In this document: piece by piece, positions 55,835-64,000 of the stretch
Numbering within the stretch: the stretch's first letter is position 1
Layout of the letters: each line of letters opens with the position of its first letter
Assembly: GCA_947458745.1 (NCBI GenBank)
Contig: CANGYQ010000015.1
Location: 62,001-126,000 of the forward strand
DNA: 64,000 nucleotides
Source: Bryobacteraceae bacterium
Lineage (GTDB): Bacteria > Acidobacteriota > Terriglobia > Bryobacterales > Bryobacteraceae
Reading direction: 5' to 3'
Position numbers and translations under genes: made by a program
The notes under the pieces: generated by a model
What the model was told of the DNA's origin: nothing
The model's input: only the letters and a program-made list of their open reading frames with translations
Database searches by the model: none

Positions 55835-58833
55835 TGATCACCCCCATTGGCAGTCAGTTCCTCACGGCCGCGCTTGTTGAGAAACTGGCGGCTGGTCACG
55901 ATGCTCTCCACTACGGTCTCAAAACAGCAGCCGTTCTTGCCAAGCTTGGCGCCTACCTCCCGGATCAGAAGGTCGTCGGAGCGCACCAGGCTCCGGCCCA
56001 AAGCGTAGGCCAACAGTTTGCTCGAAAAGCCCCGTACGAAATTCTCTTCGCGATGGCCGCGAATATATCGCCGGATGCCCTCCAATCCCTCTCCTTCAAT
56101 GCCTTTCGGGAACGTGGCGCGCGCATCCACAGTGCGCCCGCCCAGATCGTGGGTTCGCTGCTTTCCAATGGGATCAAACCCCTCGAACGCCAGACCGAAA
56201 GAGTCGAAACGCGCATGACACGCCGCGCAACTCGGGTTGGCCCGATGCTTCTCCAGCATCTGGCGCAACGGCAGATCCATCTTGGCCTCATCGGACGGCA
56301 GCTCCGGCACCGCCGGCGGCGGCGGTGGGATTTCATCGCCCAGTATGTTCGTCGCCACCCAGTAGCCGCGCTTCACCGGACTGGTCCGCAGGCCCGGCGC
56401 GTTCTTGGTCAAGAATGCGGCCATGGGCAGAAGGCCGCCGCGTCCGTAGCGATCGGCATCGGCCACGCGGACCCAATCGCTCTTTTCGCTCGGTGCTGGC
56501 GGCATGCCGTAGTGGCGTGCCAGCACCGGATTCACGAACGTGTCGCGGGCATAAAGGAAATCGAGGATCGGACGGTTGCGGCGAAATACATCCAGCAGAA
56601 AGCGAACCGGCTCCTCAAACATCGCGCTTCTCAATTCATCGGTAAAGGAGGGGAAGCGCGCGCGGTCCACGGTACCGATCTGCTCAAAATCGCGGATGCC
56701 CAGCCAGTTGCCACCGAACTCCACCGCCAGCGCCTGGCTGCGCGGGTCCTGCAACATCCGTCGCGCCTGCGCTTTGATCACCTCCGGCTTGCGCAGGTCG
56801 CCAGCCGTCGCGCGCTGCAGCAATTCCTGGTCGGGCATGCTCGACCAAAGGAAATAACTCAGCCGGCTCGCGAGATCGAGATCCGATAGCGGCTGAATTC
56901 CACCTCGGGCTTCCACCAGATCGGCGCGATACGAAAACTTCGGAGACGTCAACACCAGCACGATCGCCTCACGGATCGCTCCCTCGTGGTCCAGGCCATA
57001 CTTCTCCCGGGCCGCACGATAGAAGGACTGCAAATCCACGCGATCGGCCAGGGACAAAGGGCGACGATACGCACGGGCGGCGAAATCGAATAATGACTCC
57101 AAATGGCTAGGCTCGGCGTCGGTGCGGGCGCGCGTCACCCAACGGATGCTTCTGTTCGCGTGGTCAAAGAAGTCCTTCACCGCTTGCAAGGCCACTGCGC
57201 TGCCGCCCTTGGCGACTTCCAGGTAGTCGGCCTCGAGTTTCCTGATCTTCGGCTCCGCGATGATCTGCTCTACCTCGATCTCTCGCACCTCCGGCTCGCC
57301 GTCCTTGAAATCGTCTCGCGTTCCACGGGTCCCTAGCTTGGCGAATTCCAAGTAGGTGCGGATGTTAATGGAAGCCACGAAATCCATCTCCCGCCACAGC
57401 GCGTCCAAGGTCGCCTGCTGCTGCTTGTCCAGCAATAACTCATAGAGCGGCTGGTCGTCGCGGAAGTAGCCCATCACGTTGTGGAAGCCCGCACTCAGAT
57501 AGCGGCCTTCATCCTTGCCCGTAACGAAATAGTTTCGCCCGCGGGACTCCTTGTAGAACATGTCAGGAAAGACACTGCAAAACCGGCTCCACGCCGCTTC
57601 GTAGCGGGCGCGTTGACCGGCCGGAACGAACAGATCCGGATCGCCGGGTTGGTTTTCGACCAGAATCGTCTTGCCCGGACCGAAGGCATTCTCCCATTCA
57701 GGTTCCACCACGTCCTTCTGCTGGAAGGGTGGCTCGCCCTGCACCTGCAACTGTCGGGCATCGAACTTGCGGCGATGCGTCGCGTATTGCGTGTTCTTCC
57801 AAATCAACAGTGGCTGCCACGCCGCGCCGATACGGCCCGCCGTAAGATTGATGAACCGAGGCTCCACCTTGCCGCGTACCTGGGCAATGTAAGCGCGCAT
57901 CTCTTCACAGCCCACCCGCGCCACATTCGGCTGATTCGCCCGCGGCACGGGCAAGGCGCGCCACATCGCTTGGAGCTTCAGCAGCGGGCCTACCTCCTCG
58001 GCGCTATTCAGGGTGGACCAGACGGTTTCCAGATACTTGGCGCTGACCCGATGTTGCCGCGCGAGACTGGCTAGAGTGGCATGAGGCTGCCCGAGCGCCG
58101 CGCGGTGCCGGAAGCGCCACGCCGTCTGAAAGTAGTCGGCGTAGTCGATGTTCTGCTGGTGATAGAAATCGATGATCTGATGCACGACGAGCTTGTCGCG
58201 GTCAGTTTCCGCCAGCATCGGATGCGGCGCGAAAGCAAATCCTTTCTCCTTCAGGTACATGTGGCTGGCCACTTCACGCGCAGCGGCCAGATACTTTTTC
58301 AGCAGCGTCGGCGACATCGTCAGCGTTTCGCCGGAGTTGTCAAAGCCCGCGGTGTTGGCCGGATCAACGGGAAACTCGCGCGCAGGGCGGATGTCCACAC
58401 CCGTTAGATCACGGATCGTGTAGTTGTACTCGGCGCTACTCAGACGTCGCGCCAGCACCACGCCGGGGTCGCCGGCGTTGCGGCGCATTTCGCGCTCGCG
58501 GACAGCGTGGAACCAACCGACAGCAGCGCGCCGCTCCTGTGGCATCGGTTGCCGCGCTCCTTTGGGCGGCATCTCCTCCGCTTCGAGACGCTCCGCCATC
58601 TGGCTCCATCGACGGCCGTCCTGCATCAACTGCGCCATCGTCTTGAAACCGGTCAGATCCAACTGCGCCGCGGGCGCCTGCTGACCGTGGCAGCTGATGC
58701 AATACGTCTCAAGGAAAGGCCGGACCGTTCGGGTGAACTCGCTCTCAAGTCCGGCGCGTGCGTCCGTTTGGCCCCGGACGACGCTGGTCGCCAGGACCAG
58801 GAAAGTGCCCGCCCAGCGAGCGCTCAAAGTCAT
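55831..58833 (-). CDS. Planctomycete-type cytochrome c, DUF1587/1592/1588/1585 (large)
   Basis: 1000 residues from the ATG at 58833; the ATG 21 bp further up lies on top of the GGAGGAG ribosome-binding site, so it is rejected. Signal peptide to about residue 21, heme c motif CISCH at 45-49 with EEMPPKGAR, DUF1587 (LARRLSSAEYNYTIRDLTGV), a large middle insert rich in Arg/Trp (about 180-560) not present in the copy at 47496, DUF1592 (LASRLSYFLWSSMPDQELL), DUF1588 (CAACHARFDSFGLAFEGFD) and DUF1585. Function unproved. Confidence 0.9.
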   Translation of the reverse strand: MTLSARWAGTFLVLATSVVRGQTDARAGLESEFTRTVRPFLETYCISCHGQQAPAAQLDLTGFKTMAQLMQDGRRWSQMAERLEAEEMPPKGARQPMPQERRAAVGWFHAVREREMRRNAGDPGVVLARRLSSAEYNYTIRDLTGVDIRPAREFPVDPANTAGFDNSGETLTMSPTLLKKYLAAAREVASHMYLKEKGFAFAPHPMLAETDRDKLVVHQIIDFYHQQNIDYADYFQTAWRFRHRAALGQPHATLASLARQHRVSAKYLETVWSTLNSAEEVGPLLKLQAMWRALPVPRANQPNVARVGCEEMRAYIAQVRGKVEPRFINLTAGRIGAAWQPLLIWKNTQYATHRRKFDARQLQVQGEPPFQQKDVVEPEWENAFGPGKTILVENQPGDPDLFVPAGQRARYEAAWSRFCSVFPDMFYKESRGRNYFVTGKDEGRYLSAGFHNVMGYFRDDQPLYELLLDKQQQATLDALWREMDFVASINIRTYLEFAKLGTRGTRDDFKDGEPEVREIEVEQIIAEPKIRKLEADYLEVAKGGSAVALQAVKDFFDHANRSIRWVTRARTDAEPSHLESLFDFAARAYRRPLSLADRVDLQSFYRAAREKYGLDHEGAIREAIVLVLTSPKFSYRADLVEARGGIQPLSDLDLASRLSYFLWSSMPDQELLQRATAGDLRKPEVIKAQARRMLQDPRSQALAVEFGGNWLGIRDFEQIGTVDRARFPSFTDELRSAMFEEPVRFLLDVFRRNRPILDFLYARDTFVNPVLARHYGMPPAPSEKSDWVRVADADRYGRGGLLPMAAFLTKNAPGLRTSPVKRGYWVATNILGDEIPPPPPAVPELPSDEAKMDLPLRQMLEKHRANPSCAACHARFDSFGLAFEGFDPIGKQRTHDLGGRTVDARATFPKGIEGEGLEGIRRYIRGHREENFVRGFSSKLLAYALGRSLVRSDDLLIREVGAKLGKNGCCFETVVESIVTSRQFLNKRGREELTANGGDQ

Positions 58834-59217
58834 GTGTTCAGTTCTCCTCCGCATGGGCCACTCCGATTATGACTCCAGTTGATTCGCAGCTGGCGCGGCA
58901 ACGCAAAGACTTCGGTGGATTCGGCGAGCAATCGCGGACCAAGCAGCCCCATCGGCACGGCCCGAGTGGGCGAGGTGGGGGAAAACTTTCGCTGGTGTAC
59001 GTCACGTAAACGGTATTCTCGAACGCAGGCTTCTTGGGTCCCCCGAAACCCACGATACGAACGGCGTTCCCTTCGCCTTCCGTCGACTCGGGATGTTCCT
59101 CGCTCGGTGCAAAACAGGCCTGCCGGTTTCTCTTCGGGCCAGTGTCAATGCGCAGCAGCAATGGCACGCGCGTCAGAGTGCGAAGCATGCTCTTCATTGA
59201 AGGTTTCGCGGAACCGC
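58834..59217. other. Gene-poor gap
   Basis: About 380 bp. A minus-strand frame at 58838-59197 is open but has no ribosome-binding site or recognisable family and shows unlikely composition, so no gene is called. Confidence 0.5.
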
Positions 59218-61560
59218 TCAGGGGCGCTTCTTGAGGGGCCGGCTGATGAGGTTCTTCAGTCTGGATTTGGGGTTGACGACTGACTTGGCGAGGATGTCCT
59301 CCTCGGTGAATTTGGCAAAAAGAATTTCACCGTCGGTAGCGCGGTTGCGGTCATAGGAGATGTAGATGGAGCCGTCGGGGGCTTGGAAGCCGTCCGGATA
59401 GGAAATACCGGTTCGCTCGTCGAGCATCAGGCCGCCTTTCCAGGTAAAGCCGTCGTCGTCGGAGAGCCAAGCGGTTAGTTTGCTGCGGCCATCATGGGTG
59501 TCGATGGTGGCGCCATGCTTGATGAGAAGGATTCGACCGGAAGCTAGACGCCGGACGTGAAATCGAGCCACGGGATGGTTGATTTGCGGCGGAAGGGACG
59601 GGGTGGCCCAGGTCTTGCCGTGGTCTGTGGAGGTGCTCTGCATGACGCCCGACGTGGTACGCGCGAGCATCCAGAGGCTGCCGTCTTTCCGTTCCACCGT
59701 CATGTGTTCGTCCCAGGTGGCGTTTGGGAAGAGCACGTGGCCGCGACGGGTCCAGGTGGCGCCCTGGTCCGTCGAGGCGAAGAGGTTGGCGCCACGCAAG
59801 GGGTCAAGCTCTTTGAAGGCGCCTTCGAAGGGCCCCAAGCCCTTGGGGTTCAGTGAAACGGGCAGGAGCCATTCTCCGGTCGAAAGGATGGTCGGCTTAT
59901 TGAGCGTGAAGCCATGCCAGATGCGCCGCGGCGCGGACCAGACCGGCACGGCAGCGTCGGGGTTTTCGCAGACCGATGCCCAAACGCCGGAGCGTCCGTC
60001 GAATTGCATCATCGATTGATTAAAGAAGAGCCACAGACGGCCCTGCGGATCGGTCCAAAGGTTGCCGACCAGGATGCTGCGGAACATCGGCAGGTTCTTC
60101 GATTGCCCGTCAATCACCAAGCGGGGTTTGGACCATGTCAGGCCGTCGTCGTCGCTGGTGGCCAGCACGAAGAACGCCTTCGGACCGTCCTCTCCCGCCA
60201 CCCAGGCGCTCCACAGGCGGCCGCCCGGGGTGCGCGCGATGCCGATGGTCATGCCGTAGTCCAGTTGATCGTAGTCGTACTGCGGCAGCGGCGAAGTGTT
60301 CAGGCGGGGCGGGATCAACGCCAGGTCGGCGATCTTCTCCATCACCGAGATCTCAAAGTCGCGGGTCTGCCCGGGTGTAAAGTCAAGCGCCTGAGAGCTG
60401 TTGGCGTTGTCGTTCACCGGGCGGGGCTTTTCCCGTCCGCCAGAGGCTTTGCTCACCACACGCCGCAGCCGCACGGCAGGGCTCACTCCTTTGCCGGCCG
60501 CGGCGTCTTCTTCACGAAACTCGGCCATCAGGATGTTCCGGTCGCCCACCCGGCTGTAGTCGTAGATGATGCGGATCACCCCGTCCGCGGTCTGCTGGCC
60601 ATCGGGATAGGACACACCGGACCGTTCGTCGAGCAGCAACCCGCCGCTCCAGTTGAGGCCGTCGTCTCTGGAGACGTACGCCGTCAGATGCGAGCGCCCG
60701 CCGGCCTTGTCCAACGAACCGTGCTTGATCAACAGCAAGCTTCCCGAAGCGAGCCGACGGATGAAGAATCGCGACGCCGTGTGCGGAATGGCCGAAGGTT
60801 TCAGCTCCGGCCATGTCATGCCGTGATCGGTGCTCACGCTCTCGCCGATGCCGTACTTCGTCCGCACCAGCAGCCAGAGGGAGCCGTCGCGCCGCTCCAC
60901 AAACATGTGCTCGTCGAACTGGCGCGCATCCACCGGCACATTGGCGCCGCCGCGCAGCTGCCAGGTCTTGCCTTTGTTGGCCGAGACCATCATCTGCGCA
61001 CTGTTGTCGTGCTCTTTCCACCTTGAGATGGGCAGCACCCATTCACCGGAAGACAATACGAGTGGCTTGCCCATCATCACGCCGTCGCCAACGCGGCGCG
61101 GCTTTGACCACACGGGCCGGGCGGCGTCCGGCTGTTTGGTCTCGATGTACCAGACGCCAAGCTGCCGGTCGGGACGGCTGCGGTCCATCTGCGCCCAGAA
61201 TAGGAACAGCCGCCGGTCAGGCGATACCCACAGTTGCGGATCGAAGCTGCGCACGGGCCCAGGCCCATCGGGGTCAATCGCGAGCACCTCGGTCCACGTG
61301 GCGCCACCGTCTCCGCTGGTGCTGAGCACCACGTAGTTATTCTCATCCTCGCCCGGTGTCACGCCCGCGTACCAGTTCGCCCACAAACGCCCTTTGGGCG
61401 CCACGGCCAGGCTTGGAATGCCCTGGAAGGCCCGATTCGTTATCGCGTGCTCCGCGAGTGGCGAACCAACGTGCTTGGGAGGATCAAGTGACGGCGCATC
61501 GGCGGCGCGGGCGGCGGGAAGGCCACACACCAGGAGTGCTAGCAAGCTCCCTAGCATCAT
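59218..61560 (-). CDS. Tandem-duplicated secreted sialidase-like propeller
   Basis: 780 residues from the ATG at 61560 (AGGAG seven bases upstream; a GTG at 61575 is less likely). Signal peptide [19 protein letters not shown]. Two homologous BNR/sialidase propellers follow, about 25-360 and 400-750. The copies share matching blocks such as [14 protein letters not shown] against [14 protein letters not shown] and [14 protein letters not shown] against [14 protein letters not shown]. Asp boxes are visible ([32 protein letters not shown]). Exo-alpha-sialidase-like or related glycan activity is possible; the catalytic residues are not assigned. It follows the single-propeller gene by 11 bp. Confidence 0.85.
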   Translation of the reverse strand: MMLGSLLALLVCGLPAARAADAPSLDPPKHVGSPLAEHAITNRAFQGIPSLAVAPKGRLWANWYAGVTPGEDENNYVVLSTSGDGGATWTEVLAIDPDGPGPVRSFDPQLWVSPDRRLFLFWAQMDRSRPDRQLGVWYIETKQPDAARPVWSKPRRVGDGVMMGKPLVLSSGEWVLPISRWKEHDNSAQMMVSANKGKTWQLRGGANVPVDARQFDEHMFVERRDGSLWLLVRTKYGIGESVSTDHGMTWPELKPSAIPHTASRFFIRRLASGSLLLIKHGSLDKAGGRSHLTAYVSRDDGLNWSGGLLLDERSGVSYPDGQQTADGVIRIIYDYSRVGDRNILMAEFREEDAAAGKGVSPAVRLRRVVSKASGGREKPRPVNDNANSSQALDFTPGQTRDFEISVMEKIADLALIPPRLNTSPLPQYDYDQLDYGMTIGIARTPGGRLWSAWVAGEDGPKAFFVLATSDDDGLTWSKPRLVIDGQSKNLPMFRSILVGNLWTDPQGRLWLFFNQSMMQFDGRSGVWASVCENPDAAVPVWSAPRRIWHGFTLNKPTILSTGEWLLPVSLNPKGLGPFEGAFKELDPLRGANLFASTDQGATWTRRGHVLFPNATWDEHMTVERKDGSLWMLARTTSGVMQSTSTDHGKTWATPSLPPQINHPVARFHVRRLASGRILLIKHGATIDTHDGRSKLTAWLSDDDGFTWKGGLMLDERTGISYPDGFQAPDGSIYISYDRNRATDGEILFAKFTEEDILAKSVVNPKSRLKNLISRPLKKRP

Positions 61561-61571
61561 CTTTAGACTCC

Positions 61572-62717
61572 TCACCGTTTCGCCCGGGGCAACTTCGCGC
61601 CATAGTATGCCGCACGGTGGCGGTTGTCATCGTAGGAAAGATGCAGCCACTCGCGATCGCGGCTGACAAAGCCGTCCGGATAGTTGATCCGGCCAGTTGG
61701 CCCATCGCTTGACTCCTTCACCAGGACTCGTTGGTAGGGCCAAGTCTTCATCCCATCGAAGCTGACCCAAAGCGCCAGCGGGCTTCGGTGCTGGGGATTC
61801 GGGTTGTGTACCAGTGCGACCGACTCTCCACCGAGGGAATACATAGTCGCCTTCGACCCTGGGTTTGGGATCTCGGTCTTACTGGCGAACTCGGGCCAGG
61901 TGTGGCCGCCATCCCGCGACTCGGCATAGTAGAGCACTCCACCGAGTCTGTCCGCGCGAATGATCATGGCGATTCGATTACCGGGCAGTTCGACAATGTT
62001 CGGTTCCGCCCAGCCGAAATAACGGTCATCGGCGGTCAGCCGGATATTGCCGTGCTCGCTCCACGTCTTTCCGCCGTCTGAACTGATCAGTACGCCATTG
62101 CGAGGGTTGGTGAGCTCGCGTTCCAAGGGAGGCTTCGAGCCTTGATCGTCCGGCCCGATGTAGTGCTGGAAGGGCAGCAGAATGCGTCCGTCCCGCGCGA
62201 CGAAGCCGTTGCGGATAAACGTGCGGTTCTCGAGTCGGCCCGGCAGCAGCACGGGCGCCGTCCAGGTGCGGCAGTTGTCGGTGCTGTGGATCACATACGA
62301 CTTCCAGTCGTTGCGCCAGTGAAGCGAGTGCGTCGCGAAGTACAAGGAGCAGCGACCTTTGTGGATCAGCAATTCTGTCGGACCCTGCCCGACGGCTTTG
62401 CCCTCCCGCGCGATACCCACGTTGAATGGCTCAAGCGGCGACCAGGTCTTGCCTTTGTCTCGGCTCCGGGTCACGCCAGTGTAGTTGAGAGGAGAAGGCT
62501 CAGTGACGCCGCCGGCCAGCATGAATAGAATCCACGTCCCGTCGGGGAGTTCACGCAGGGTGGTATCGCAAACCATGCTATCCGGCTTGATCCCGTCATA
62601 CGCGATGGTGGTGCGGTCCTGCTTTGCATGCTGGCTGGCCACCTCCGGCCAATCCGGCCGACGGGCGCCGTACAAAAGGGACGGCGTGGCTGCGAGCAGG
62701 GTACGTCTACTGATCAT
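61572..62717 (-). CDS. Secreted sialidase-family propeller protein
   Basis: 381 residues from the ATG at 62717. Short Tat-like leader ([17 protein letters not shown]). Asp boxes [24 protein letters not shown] and SRDGGHTW mark one BNR propeller. It is a single-domain relative of the downstream double protein and the first gene of the pair. Substrate unknown. The GntR-type regulator gene directly upstream, and the aldolase beyond it, suggest a sugar-acid catabolic locus. Confidence 0.82.
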   Translation of the reverse strand: MISRRTLLAATPSLLYGARRPDWPEVASQHAKQDRTTIAYDGIKPDSMVCDTTLRELPDGTWILFMLAGGVTEPSPLNYTGVTRSRDKGKTWSPLEPFNVGIAREGKAVGQGPTELLIHKGRCSLYFATHSLHWRNDWKSYVIHSTDNCRTWTAPVLLPGRLENRTFIRNGFVARDGRILLPFQHYIGPDDQGSKPPLERELTNPRNGVLISSDGGKTWSEHGNIRLTADDRYFGWAEPNIVELPGNRIAMIIRADRLGGVLYYAESRDGGHTWPEFASKTEIPNPGSKATMYSLGGESVALVHNPNPQHRSPLALWVSFDGMKTWPYQRVLVKESSDGPTGRINYPDGFVSRDREWLHLSYDDNRHRAAYYGAKLPRAKR

Positions 62718-62733
62718 GGATTCACCCAACGAA

Positions 62734-62779
62734 ATGCTAAGCCTGGCAGGTTAAACATGTCAACAAGCTAGTTAAACAT
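62734..62779 (-). promoter_or_regulatory. Promoter with paired GTTTAAC sites before the sialidase genes
   Basis: On the minus strand TTGACA (62763-62758) and TAGCAT (62739-62734) are 18 bp apart. GTTAAACAT (plus-strand reading) occurs at 62750-62758 and 62771-62779, 21 bp (two turns) apart, one on each side of the -35 box. This fits an operator for the adjacent GntR protein. Confidence 0.45.
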
Positions 62780-63524
62780 TTTTATGATGCGAGCGGTCCA
62801 AGGTGATACGCCCGTGGTCGAGACTGAGGTAGGGCTCCAACCGGTACATGATCTCTTCCAGATGATGTTGCACGTGCTTCCGAGTTGCCCGATCGGCTTC
62901 TTCCACGTTGCCCGAGGCCACCGCTTCAGCCAGGGAAACATGCCAGTTCGCCGGCAGCCTTCGGGCACCAAAGAGTTTGTCGTAGAAGGAGTTAAATACC
63001 AGGTGCTGGTTCTTTTCGATCTGCTGGCGCAGGTACGGGCACGCCGAGCCATCGGCGATCCTGAGGTGGAAGTTCAGGTGTTGTATCCGCAACTGATGCA
63101 GGGAGTCTTCCGTGGCTTGGTCGGGGTGTTCAGCATTCTCTTCGTAAAGCCCATCCACATCCGCCGCCAACGAGACGATCTCGCGGCGCTCCGAAACAGT
63201 AGCCCGCTCCGCAAACCGCCGGGCCGCCTGCGTTTCCAGCGCCTCTCGGACGATGCAGAAGCCGCGAATTTCCTGGGGTGACGGGATCCGAATCCTGGTT
63301 CCCACTCGCCGCCCACTCTCTACCAGCAACTCTTGCTCCAGCCGCTGCAGCGCCTCGCTGACGGGAAGTACACTCACTCCAAGATCGGCCGCAATGGTGC
63401 GCCGGTTGATCTCAGTACCGAGCGGCCAAACTCCCCGGAGAATGCCATCCAGGATGTGTTGGTAGGCACGTTCCGCGAGATCGCCCCCCTGGCGCCCCAT
63501 TGTCGGGTCAGGCTTCGTCGACAC
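62772..63524 (-). CDS. GntR-family transcriptional regulator (FCD domain)
   Basis: About 250 residues from the GTG at 63524; an ATG at 63500 is an alternative. N-terminal winged helix: LAERAYQHILDGILRGVWPL, RRTIAADLGVSVLPVSEALQ, LLVESGRRVGTRI. The C-terminal FCD part has IVREALETQAARRFAE, the metal/ligand histidines in HLNFHLRIAD and RKHVQHHLEEI. The FadR subfamily senses small acids such as sugar acids or lactate. It lies between the sialidase pair (same strand) and the divergent aldolase, which are its likely targets. Confidence 0.88.
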   Translation of the reverse strand: MSTKPDPTMGRQGGDLAERAYQHILDGILRGVWPLGTEINRRTIAADLGVSVLPVSEALQRLEQELLVESGRRVGTRIRIPSPQEIRGFCIVREALETQAARRFAERATVSERREIVSLAADVDGLYEENAEHPDQATEDSLHQLRIQHLNFHLRIADGSACPYLRQQIEKNQHLVFNSFYDKLFGARRLPANWHVSLAEAVASGNVEEADRATRKHVQHHLEEIMYRLEPYLSLDHGRITLDRSHHKNV

Positions 63525-63593
63525 GAGCCCATGATAGCAATCGCGGGCATGGAAGGCACGATTGGCGGCGAGAAAACATATCTTCTGGCGCGT

Positions 63594-63623
63594 TTGACAT
63601 TTTATTCGGGACGTAAGCATACT
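63594..63623 (+). promoter_or_regulatory. Promoter of the aldolase gene
   Basis: TTGACA at 63594-63599 and CATACT at 63618-63623, 18 bp apart. The -10 box ends 7 bp before the ATG at 63631, so transcription would begin at or next to the start codon. Confidence 0.45.
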
Positions 63624-63630
63624 TGGTGCC

Positions 63631-64000
63631 ATGAGCGCTTTGATAACCGGTCTGTTGAGCGGGATGCCCCAGATGGGAGTCTGGCTCAACCTGGGATCAG
63701 CCGTCTCCGCGGAAATTGCCGCACTCGCCGGCTACGACTGGCTCCTCATCGACCTGGAGCATGGATCAGGCGACTATCGTGATCTCTCCCCACAGCTATG
63801 GGCCGCCCAGGCAGGCGAGGCGTCCACGGTTGTGCGCGTAACAGCCCTTTCGGCTCCGGACATTAAGCGCGTGCTCGACCTTGGGCCGCAGGGCGTGATG
63901 ATCCCGAACATCGAAACTGTGGAGCAAGCCGTCGCCGCAGTGCAGGCGGTCCGGATTCCGCCGCTTGGGTCGCGGGGTGCGGCAACTTCAACGCGAGCCA
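63631..64000 (+). CDS. HpcH/HpaI-type class II aldolase, N-terminal part
   Basis: Open to the window edge, 123 residues visible. It starts MSALITGLLSGMPQMGVWLN and has the family's YDWLLIDLEHG metal/base region, VRVTALSAPDIKRVLDLG and GVMIPNIETVEQAVAAV. HpcH/HpaI enzymes cleave or form 2-keto-3-deoxy or 4-hydroxy-2-oxo acids using Mg/Mn; close relatives act on 2-keto-3-deoxy-L-rhamnonate. It is divergent from the GntR regulator. Confidence 0.88.
   Translation, partial: MSALITGLLSGMPQMGVWLNLGSAVSAEIAALAGYDWLLIDLEHGSGDYRDLSPQLWAAQAGEASTVVRVTALSAPDIKRVLDLGPQGVMIPNIETVEQAVAAVQAVRIPPLGSRGAATSTRA

Noticed and set aside
58838..59197. Possible 119-residue minus-strand gene before the cytochrome operon
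   Set aside because: No family, no ribosome-binding site, and it runs into the cytochrome leader.
1..64000. CRISPR array, rRNA or complete tRNA
   Set aside because: No regularly spaced repeats or rRNA motifs were seen, and the only tRNA-like sequence lacks its 5' half.

Overview
The window looks like chromosomal DNA from an acidobacterium of the Solibacter/Paludibaculum/Bryobacter kind (Bryobacterales); this is inferred from gene content, not from a marker gene. The signs are high GC, several planctomycete-type cytochrome c proteins (DUF1549/DUF1553 and DUF1587/1592/1588/1585) each paired with a Tat-type DUF1501 or DUF1552 partner, a TonB receptor with a carboxypeptidase-regulatory plug extension, CRTAC1/ASPIC-UnbV and sialidase-type beta-propellers, together with a full anaerobic Rnf/pyruvate:ferredoxin module.

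Layout. 1-12.7 kb: partial DUF507 gene, L-2-hydroxyglutarate oxidase, nitrilase, a cytochrome/DUF1501 pair, a PPi-type phosphofructokinase, a methyltransferase, hemL, a secreted cysteine protease and a dimethylformamidase-like protein. 12.7-23 kb: transposase wreck, secreted beta-propeller, an AhpD-like protein with an in-frame UGA that reads as selenocysteine, a translationally coupled histidine kinase/response regulator/CRTAC1 set, a large TonB receptor and a decayed phosphatase tail. 23-43.7 kb: the redox core. A ferric-reductase-like flavocytochrome is followed by two divergent operons. Leftward: apbE, korA, korB and a protein that aligns with the TPP half of the pyruvate:ferredoxin oxidoreductase encoded next door but lacks its cofactor residues. 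Rightward: rnfB, a 1667-residue PFOR, rnfC, D, G, E, A, a small four-cysteine membrane protein and a plant-type ferredoxin-NADP reductase, then a GMC oxidoreductase pair. A perfect 15-bp inverted repeat lies between the two operons. 43.7-54.5 kb: accessory, gene-poor DNA with IS3/IS21 scraps, an esterase, a radical SAM protein, one cytochrome/DUF1552 pair, a possible integrase remnant, an unknown membrane protein, the 3' half of a tRNA-Thr(CGT) and a frameshifted XRE regulator. 54.5-64 kb: a second cytochrome/DUF1552 pair in the opposite direction, two sialidase-like genes (one internally duplicated), a GntR/FCD regulator and the start of an HpcH/HpaI aldolase.

How it fits together (inference). 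Pyruvate and 2-oxoacids would be oxidised by PFOR and KorAB to reduced ferredoxin. Rnf would pass these electrons to NAD with ion pumping, and the FNR would exchange them with NADP. ApbE would attach FMN to RnfD and RnfG, and the small cysteine protein may help assemble the metal centre in RnfA/RnfE. The secreted cytochromes, propellers and TonB receptor point to polymer or sulfate-ester/glycan breakdown outside the cell.
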